Of a stretch of 54,865 bases of DNA, positions 49,701 through 54,865 are shown piece by piece. This DNA is from Stercoripulliclostridium_A sp963642145 (lineage in GTDB: Bacteria; Bacillota; Clostridia; Christensenellales; DTU072): assembly GCA_963642145.1 (NCBI GenBank), contig CAVIFU010000006.1:1-54865 (forward strand). The letters run 5' to 3'. The notes beneath the pieces were generated by a model that saw only the letters and a program-made list of their open reading frames with translations, made no database searches and was not told where the DNA came from. Numbering within the stretch: position 1 is the first letter of the stretch; every line of letters starts with the position of its first letter. Both the position numbers and the translations under genes were made by a program.

Positions 49701-52700
49701 CGTAGCGGCAATGACGGCAGAGACAATTCCAACGTCGGCACTTACGACGTAAAGGTAACGTGTTCCGACAAGAACTTTGAAGTCGGCACATACGGGAACT
49801 ATATTTACACCATAAGCAAAGCGAGCGTCAACGTCACGATCAATTCGTCCGCGCTAGCCAAGGCGTACGACGGCAATAATTTTGCCATATTGTATGAGAA
49901 CCTGACGTTCGGATCGTATTCGGGATCAACGCCCGTAGTGCACAATTTCGTGTACGGCACGGATCACGACGAGTACAACGCCTTCCAAACAAAGCTTGAA
50001 GCCGTCACCAAAAAATATTCGGCTCTTCAAACGGCAATTGACGAAGTGAATTTTGCTTCCAACCCGAAGGTTAAGATCGAGAAAGCGATATCGGAACTCA
50101 ATTCGTTCAGAAGTCTCATTAACAGATCGGATAGCAATTGCTTTACCTCCGAAAATACCCAAAAGGCACTGGCTGCGGCGTCCGGAGCAAAGGACATGCT
50201 GGATGCGGCACTGCAAAGCCTCGCCGAGTCCGAAACGGACAAAGCAAAAATCAGATTCACCAATGCGCTTAACTATATAGCCGCTATCAAGACCGTTGTC
50301 GAAGCGGAGAACTCCTACATAGTGTTTGAATTCGGCGGGGAAAACACGGTAGCCACCGCCGATAAAGGCACCTATGCCGTAGAGATGTACGCCACGGACT
50401 ACAACCGTGATTTTAAGCTACTCAATTCCTACAAGATAGCGGAAGTCAGGGCGCACCAACTCAAAGTGGAGGTAGATTCCGCCAAGGTGGAATACGGCAC
50501 CAAGGTTGACGATGTCAAAATATCCTATAAAATCATAGATGTGAGCAAGGGTAACGCCGAAGTAGACAGTGCCATCCGCGAAATAGTCGATGGTGCGCCT
50601 AAGCTTGTCACCGAAGGCGACGTGGCGTATTTGAAAGCAGGTTCCTACTCGATCAATCTTTCCGACATGTCTGTCAAAAATGAAAACTACACCCTCGATA
50701 CAAGCGCGGTTGCCAAGTTAGAGGTTACCAAGAGGGCGCTTGTTATCAAGATGGACGATATTTCGGACGAAGAGAAGTTCGTATACGGCAGTGCGATATA
50801 TCGCGCCTACTTTGACGGGTATCTCGGCAGTTACACTTACGAAAGCGGTTTGGCGGACTGCGACAAACTCGACGGTAAAACCAATGCCGAAATCCTTGCC
50901 GATATCATCGTCACATCTTACGCTACCGCGCATTGTTATGTTTCGGGCGATAGCGGCACCGAGATATTCAGTGCAACGGCATTTAACGCCGGCGAATATG
51001 TATGGACGGTCAGCGGATTTACCTCCGCTAACTACGCAATTACGGTTAACCCCGGCAAGCTTACCGTATCCAAGCTTGCCATAACGGCAAAAGTCCCCGT
51101 AGGCAACGACAAACTTGTCAAAACGTACGGCGATACTTCCGTCAAATTCTCATACTACGTGTCCAACAACAAGGACGTAAGCTCCGTGCTTGTATATAAA
51201 AATGACGATACGGAGATGAGAAGAGGCACCAAGCTTTCGCAAATGGTGTGGGCATACGAGTACGATGAATCCGGCAAAGACCCCTTTGCCGCCGATACGA
51301 ACGTCAAAGACGCCGAAAGTTACGAAGTTAAATTCAATGCAAACGACTACTACATGCAAAACTACAAAATCGTGTTTGCCGAGGTCTACACGTTGGTTAT
51401 CAATCCGGCACCGCTGACGCTGACTCCCAAGACGACAGATAAGAACAAGACGAACATAAACGCCAAATATCTATCTACGCCCGCGAACGAGGCATACGAA
51501 TACGTTTACGTCGGATTCCGCAATGAGCAGACTGCGGCGAGTCTCGGTTTGATCGTCGGCGGAGATAACGCCCCGACGATAAACTTCCCGGCGACATATG
51601 ACGCAGGCACTTACGATTTAGGCGCGAGCAACGTAGATATGAGTAAGACAATCGCGGAAGTCACCAACTACACGATAACGGTATCCGACTTCAAGTATGA
51701 AATAGTACCGCGCAACCTGTACGTCAGACTGAATGACGTAGACACCGTCCTCACCGATCACAATTACGATCAGGCTACGGGACAATGGGTCAACGTTCTG
51801 CCGTACACCATTGAAATCACGGCGACAACGAAAATAACCGTAAACAACGTCGATACATATGTTCCCACCTCGGCAAATCTTATCAGAGGAAATTACGGCA
51901 AAGGCAACTTCGTTTTCGCATACGAAGAGATAGAAGGCGATACGGACGAAATCAAAACCAAGTTGGCTTCGCTTGCCGAAAGCGCTGAGAGCCAAGTTAC
52001 GCTCTTTACCAACTATGTACTTACGCAAGGCGAGAATGGCAAGAACGTCGAGTACTACAAGGGCTCCGAGCTGTACGAGCACTCCGTAAACGTGATTAAG
52101 GATAGTTATACGGAATCTGAAGACGGCAACGGATACGGCACTGTCAAAGCCGTACTCAAAGGCATGAGTTTGGATAGCTCCGTCAAGAACTTGCAAATTG
52201 CCTATGAAGAGTTCGACGTCAACGTCCAAGTCAAGCCGTTCGCCGTTCTCCCGAGTTGGAGCGAGAAGCTCATCGAGGGCGATACGATCGACAAATCCAA
52301 ACTCCTATTCAGTCTGTATTACGCCGAGAGTACCAATATAGGCAACAAAGGCGTAGAGGTTCTGAACGGAGAATCTAAGTATGTAGGCTTTACTTGGGAT
52401 GACGTGGATTTCGTAAACAACGTCGGCGTCACCAAATTCATTACCGCCTACTACGCTTACGAGAAAGAGTTGTTTGAGGAGGGGAACTTCTCCTATAGTG
52501 AGACGTACGTGACAGGCACAATCGAAACCCAAGTTACCGACGCGCGTACCAACACATTCAGCGCAAATGATATAGAAGGACTCAGCCAAGTGCTTGCAAC
52601 GCGTGTGTATCCCAAGGAAAGCGCTGTTACCGAAAATCCCGTTTGGAGCGACTTGACTTACGGCGCGGTGCACACATCAACATCGAGCTTTATCAAGACC

Positions 52701-54865
52701 GATAGCGAGCACAATTACGATACAATTCGCATGAGCGTGCGTTTGGCGCAAGATTTCGGAGCGGAATTCTCGGTGATACTTGCATGTAATGAGGATTACA
52801 TGCTGACGCTTACATTCAACGCTAACGTCGCAAACAGCGCAACGATAGGCATCCGCAATGCGGAGGGCGAGTTCCTCGGCACCATGTCTTACGCGATAGA
52901 TTGCGCCACGCTGTTTGACGGTTATACGCACGATTTGCGCGTAATGTTCGACAAAGAGCTTTTGAGCGTCATCGTTGCGGTAGACGGCAACAGCGGCGAA
53001 AACGAAAACATAGGATTGATGAAAGATATAGCTGCGGTCATGGCTATTGTCGGTCAGCGCGGCAGTTATTTCGGCGTCGATTCGAGCGTTGATTTCGTCA
53101 TAGGCGACCTTACGCTCACGGAGCAAGGCTTGTGCGAGCCGAGCGGCACTTACGTCAACTTGGCGGCGTCTTCGAGCGGTACGGTCTGGGTGCACACCAC
53201 TCTTAATACGTATTCCGAGACCGTCAAGAACATAACGTCGTACTTCGGCTTGAAGACCGAACTCCCGGACGGATACCACGCATACTATTATGTAGACGGC
53301 GATGAGGTAAATGAAGAGATAGAACTTTCGCGCGGATCACACCTTGCCGAAGTTGCGCTCTACTATAACGGCGTCCTTGTCGGATACGACTATACCACGA
53401 TCATGGTATCCGCCAAACTCGACGTATACGTGGACGACGAGACCAATATCTATTCCGACGGCTACGTATTGCGCACGTACACTCCCGTCACCAATGTTGA
53501 CAGTAGCTTTACGGGCGATAAAGATTTGATTACGGCAGACGCGACTAAGTCAATCGAGCACTTAATAGTGCCGTCGAGCAGTAGCGTTACGTACTTCCAC
53601 ACCAAATTCATTTTGGATCGCGTGGCCAAGTACAACAGTAGCGCCAAGACCGCGATATATGAGGAGGGCACGTACACTTTGTATTACGGTTTGTTTGCAT
53701 TCGGTAGCGAGCCCGGCGATGTCACGGAAGATGGCTTCAACGGCGTGCGCATGAGATTCGAGCGTACGCAAAAGGCAGGCGAAAACTATTCCGACGGCAC
53801 AAACAATTATGTCTATGACGTTTATCTTGATTATCCCGACGTCACGACGCAAGTGGCGTACTCGGTCAAAGGTACTTCCGACGGCGTAGGCGCGGAGATC
53901 ACCGCATATTACGATAAACTCGGCATGTTGGGTAACGGCACGTTAATCTTGCGTATCCGCGTGGGAAGTTGCGATGAAACGTACAATGTCATCGAAATAG
54001 CCGATACCTTGACGCCTTACGGCATGATAATAGGTAACGCAACGCGCATGACCATCAACGCGTTGGAGTACGTCGAGCGTGACCACGCACACTTGGATTA
54101 CCTTGTAGGCGATGTTTACTCGATGTATGTCGGCGAAGAGGTTGACCTTACGGCAAAGACCGCGCTAACGCTTGCGGGCGGTAACGGCTCAGCCGAGTAT
54201 TCCGCGTATGACAAAGTATATTTTGAATTTACGGTTCCCGAAACCGAAACAGGTGGTACCGTAACGATGACAATTGCGCGTAGTCATCTCGTTCTTGAAA
54301 ACACTTACGGCGCCTATCTCTACTACGACATCGGAAACAAAAAGCTATACTTCAAGTTCGGTTTGGATGGCTACCATTCGTATGCGCAGGAGGTCGCTTT
54401 GGGCGATGACTTTGTCACAAGCGGCAAACACAGCATTAGCGTATATATCGGCGCAACGCGCGGAGCCTCAGTCAACGAGCAGTTAGCGTTCGGAGATACC
54501 GCTCTTACGAATTATCCGAGCGTAGTTGACGAGGACGGCGCGACAAAAGACTTCAACGTCTACTATCGTACCATTGTCGTAAACATCGACGATCAACAGG
54601 AAGTCACGTTCTACATGCCGTTCTACCAAGACATCAAGGGATGGTTGTTGGATACCGGCAAGTATTACGGCGCCGCCAACGCGAATAACGAATACACGTC
54701 TGTCGGCGAGGACGAATATCCGCCCACATTCCTTGCGCTGTACAACAGCAGTTCCGTAATTGCGGACGTAGACATAGTCGTCAATAAGTACATAATCTAC
54801 ACCGGCAAAACGTATGCCTATTCCGACAAAACGGAATTTCCGCAAAAGTTGAGTGAGGAAGAAAC
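43710..54865 (+). CDS. Giant Ig-like/MBG/LamG-like surface lipoprotein (3' end beyond window)
   Basis: The frame is open from the ATG after AGAGG to the window end: at least 3,718 codons without a stop. A lipoprotein-like signal ends in FTAC, with Cys25 as the lipidation candidate, as in the gene at 33810. About a dozen Ig-like (Big_3-type) modules occupy residues 30 to about 1145. MBG-type modules follow to about residue 2850, with signatures such as KVYGEE, SKVYGDDDPEF and KTYDGKKPS. One of them carries a helical insert of about 110 residues (near 49970-50300). From about residue 2985 come three long beta-rich modules resembling LamG/concanavalin-like folds. This is probably a long cell-surface adhesin. 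The anchor or terminal domain is not visible. Confidence 0.88.
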   Translation, partial: MQKRLTLLAVVLVVIALSLGVFTACSAEAKIDHIEIFASPKTSYYLGEDLDLTDSSILVVYVDNSERKVSVTSDMVSTFNPNIVGDQYIVIGYEGATVSFKVTVSRPPVQNVSLEIPDANVNYIEGQLLNLKDCYMHIYNTDGSNIVVPIVEDMCSGYDRNKLGAQEITVSYDLDGTTCKATYNVTVEERELSSIEIRKLPTTLSYFLGDGSVDLTGGVLILNYNSGYSDDVDMTSVDGAVLDGLTYSFNSDKTGSTQVTLTYKGFATDFSVTIVNRDVKSYELTNYNDAFKEEHPQYQEKDLNLDGLEISVTYTNGGTEVITYPSDKIKFSGYDKSVAGDQQVKIEFYYGTAKLSTEGMITVNVIAKAIKDLEMYECYDIYQDTAFDIGKWSYRIVYNNGTYGTTQHLSDKMIEWDGGTSVNKYSVPGKYSWHIVRDDGLFLDYVFEVKALRVTGVEFDIANGRDFLIAKQGGTPDFSDVTLNVTYNNGETVKNVAITDGMLEFVVDTEALGIVKATSAIYKDAYETEGYAIPTDKIPSVKVIERIAKVEIKSSPKTEYVIGEEFELYGMRDGVVVDCLELNVWYEDAVTATVVRADEKVFGNEWTLVWEKEGKQIDDVATFEAVGTYTVSLVNDGYDGKVSLTITVTNNPTGIKGIYKKIWDGDAYEYEFRETLGIVVEGNAINLDDYYIALTYESVSDDYYDDDDFIQITSGMLDYESRDFQTGDREVKIYYPSKEGFSYSTIVSVISKSAQGVEVKTVPDRYYYVTRNNITFDYTGMVLWLRYNNGTYDVIDIEKSVNEGKLQFGGISNTLGEQDISITYNNGEVFTSSVKIEVISSTVQQMTWTKGVALASVPGGTVIDENTIGNLFIEFSGGTGSVRASEAKVDVTYSNGNKDNEVSFGGYIKNITVEDYDKNSSGMQAVKLVYDNGDGSNVYLTVNVTVGGRQVQSIEVEAVGSGNAFTVIQGGEIDVQNYIIIVTFNDGSKTKVPMKSEYINYSHTNVNGYKKNDTTEGARDVTVTYTYGNEKIQKSVTKQFEVLAKKLLKIDVNDIPKRYYIEGEEFDITGGTVALYYDNGTVEIKNMTDAGDSDSSATFYIDKSNFNNSEFSGTTRTQRINISYRYVGEVKTTSYVIYMRDRRNVEVEYPSDDDYNYRFTYGDCDKAPSIKVMGYEEYGAAEREKEIAASEYTIEYIPQSIWLSVGRESGVDYTAFPKDAGTYCIVVSYVGDGIHNKLKDSERTIVIDKKKLYFSVVNGKKVYGEETPEVLIQIGLEKGEYLDDPLSVFVNGDELNSESFNSKYDVTYETKAYLAGKDGKKIAPAVVLDMFDIYYVAQNTTIVAIMNNTAAAGTYSVGVRNQIVGKNYTTEFINGTFTVKQRVVVVKPESVSYNYGDIAPKITFTTASKEGDSAGGLCNGESLKGALAKGDPTNSNVGEYDIAIGTLNSENPNYEIELDANGAKVTILPRTLYVKADSAIKVYGEEIGKLGVGYYADSACSDEQNAFASNDDATKLGTVTFEWESESGWTSGLPDARTPVGKYKVRVAFEEEVPASAKNYKINYINGVIEITERPVLVTAEKASKVYGDDDPEFKYTASAISGNAASGLLEGDAFEGALGRVAGENYGDYAITVGTLGNANYAITFVSAKLSVLRKELYVKIDQDALTKTYDGKKPSIASYKLLTENGEAYAEVSEEKATEVRDYITLTFDNASKDVGTYKVRLSANNNNYSVSFIDGVEYTYVIQSRKVTITVADFVNLPDGEEYKNAYYEFSAHVNAEYLQPVYNEDGSQATDADNKPLYDDDSVTLSLSRAMNAGTYTTRVQDITNKNYELSDDSQEVTFTIKPRTIYVVVACNSQTEEYTIEREFNNQSANLTGKDYTLENVLDGVKAPNFALGIYSGTEIATARDVRYADDGVTIIGYDVRIAENSVDSNYVIALKHDYKYKIVPRSVRIRINDRYLSKTYDGEAPNITAAMFAPAEATTGFDNSTVTFVYERSGNDGRDNSNVGTYDVKVTCSDKNFEVGTYGNYIYTISKASVNVTINSSALAKAYDGNNFAILYENLTFGSYSGSTPVVHNFVYGTDHDEYNAFQTKLEAVTKKYSALQTAIDEVNFASNPKVKIEKAISELNSFRSLINRSDSNCFTSENTQKALAAASGAKDMLDAALQSLAESETDKAKIRFTNALNYIAAIKTVVEAENSYIVFEFGGENTVATADKGTYAVEMYATDYNRDFKLLNSYKIAEVRAHQLKVEVDSAKVEYGTKVDDVKISYKIIDVSKGNAEVDSAIREIVDGAPKLVTEGDVAYLKAGSYSINLSDMSVKNENYTLDTSAVAKLEVTKRALVIKMDDISDEEKFVYGSAIYRAYFDGYLGSYTYESGLADCDKLDGKTNAEILADIIVTSYATAHCYVSGDSGTEIFSATAFNAGEYVWTVSGFTSANYAITVNPGKLTVSKLAITAKVPVGNDKLVKTYGDTSVKFSYYVSNNKDVSSVLVYKNDDTEMRRGTKLSQMVWAYEYDESGKDPFAADTNVKDAESYEVKFNANDYYMQNYKIVFAEVYTLVINPAPLTLTPKTTDKNKTNINAKYLSTPANEAYEYVYVGFRNEQTAASLGLIVGGDNAPTINFPATYDAGTYDLGASNVDMSKTIAEVTNYTITVSDFKYEIVPRNLYVRLNDVDTVLTDHNYDQATGQWVNVLPYTIEITATTKITVNNVDTYVPTSANLIRGNYGKGNFVFAYEEIEGDTDEIKTKLASLAESAESQVTLFTNYVLTQGENGKNVEYYKGSELYEHSVNVIKDSYTESEDGNGYGTVKAVLKGMSLDSSVKNLQIAYEEFDVNVQVKPFAVLPSWSEKLIEGDTIDKSKLLFSLYYAESTNIGNKGVEVLNGESKYVGFTWDDVDFVNNVGVTKFITAYYAYEKELFEEGNFSYSETYVTGTIETQVTDARTNTFSANDIEGLSQVLATRVYPKESAVTENPVWSDLTYGAVHTSTSSFIKTDSEHNYDTIRMSVRLAQDFGAEFSVILACNEDYMLTLTFNANVANSATIGIRNAEGEFLGTMSYAIDCATLFDGYTHDLRVMFDKELLSVIVAVDGNSGENENIGLMKDIAAVMAIVGQRGSYFGVDSSVDFVIGDLTLTEQGLCEPSGTYVNLAASSSGTVWVHTTLNTYSETVKNITSYFGLKTELPDGYHAYYYVDGDEVNEEIELSRGSHLAEVALYYNGVLVGYDYTTIMVSAKLDVYVDDETNIYSDGYVLRTYTPVTNVDSSFTGDKDLITADATKSIEHLIVPSSSSVTYFHTKFILDRVAKYNSSAKTAIYEEGTYTLYYGLFAFGSEPGDVTEDGFNGVRMRFERTQKAGENYSDGTNNYVYDVYLDYPDVTTQVAYSVKGTSDGVGAEITAYYDKLGMLGNGTLILRIRVGSCDETYNVIEIADTLTPYGMIIGNATRMTINALEYVERDHAHLDYLVGDVYSMYVGEEVDLTAKTALTLAGGNGSAEYSAYDKVYFEFTVPETETGGTVTMTIARSHLVLENTYGAYLYYDIGNKKLYFKFGLDGYHSYAQEVALGDDFVTSGKHSISVYIGATRGASVNEQLAFGDTALTNYPSVVDEDGATKDFNVYYRTIVVNIDDQQEVTFYMPFYQDIKGWLLDTGKYYGAANANNEYTSVGEDEYPPTFLALYNSSSVIADVDIVVNKYIIYTGKTYAYSDKTEFPQKLSEEE

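Noticed and set aside
1..54865. CRISPR array, prophage or insertion sequence with inverted ends
   Set aside because: No regular direct repeats with unique spacers, phage structural genes, integrase or DDE transposase are seen; the only transposase-like protein lacks its catalytic metal site.

Overview
The window looks like chromosomal DNA of a host- or gut-associated member of the Firmicutes, probably an uncultured Clostridia lineage. Supporting signs are strong purine-rich ribosome binding sites, TTGAnn-17 bp-TAtAaT promoters, a CsoR/CopA copper operon, an ECF transporter S component, class-II aldolases, and very large surface proteins built from GLUG, Ig-like (Big_3-type) and MBG-type modules. 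The lineage is an inference from gene style only; no rRNA or marker gene is present. I see no phage, insertion sequence with an intact transposase, CRISPR array or rRNA.

Layout. 1-1.4 kb: tRNA-Ser(CGA) on the minus strand and a membrane-anchored alkaline-phosphatase-superfamily enzyme. 1.4-4.4 kb (minus): copper operon csoR-copA with a consensus promoter, a palindromic CsoR-like operator, and a CopZ-like domain fused to the CopA C terminus that has its own internal ribosome binding site. 4.5-10.6 kb (plus): deoxyhexose operon of L-fucose isomerase, a C-terminally shortened FGGY kinase, rhamnulose-1-phosphate-type aldolase, an aldo/keto reductase with a ferredoxin-like tail, an ECF S component and a DUF1893 protein. 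10.9-12.1 kb (minus): MFS permease. 12.2-13.8 kb: an unrecognised membrane-anchored surface protein.

Then follow three long plus-strand units. Each starts with a promoter and a surface-protein gene, followed closely by intracellular metabolic genes: (a) 14.0-21.0 kb: GLUG-type membrane protein, GH2 beta-galactosidase, putative glycoside hydrolase; (b) 21.3-33.7 kb: 1909-residue GLUG/MBG surface protein, citrate synthase, GH20 hexosaminidase, divergent glycerophosphodiesterase, Gfo/Idh/MocA dehydrogenase, (alpha/alpha)6 glycosidase; (c) 33.8-42.0 kb: 1258-residue Ig-like lipoprotein, class-III aminotransferase, a class-II aldolase that has lost its metal ligands, an intact FucA-like aldolase, GPH sugar symporter. 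A RAYT-like protein with a destroyed HUH motif follows at 42.05-43.37 kb. From 43.71 kb to the window end runs one open giant lipoprotein gene (more than 3,718 codons, no stop reached).

Together the genes suggest a cell that binds host or plant surfaces or glycans and consumes galactose, N-acetylhexosamine and fucose/rhamnose units inside the cell, since none of the glycosidases has a signal peptide. The strongest leads for new biology are: surface-protein genes heading catabolic operons; a dispersed terminator-like palindrome plus a GC-rich box, found next to a degenerate RAYT protein; the paired live/dead aldolases with an aminotransferase and a symporter; and the CopA-CopZ fusion with an internal translation start.
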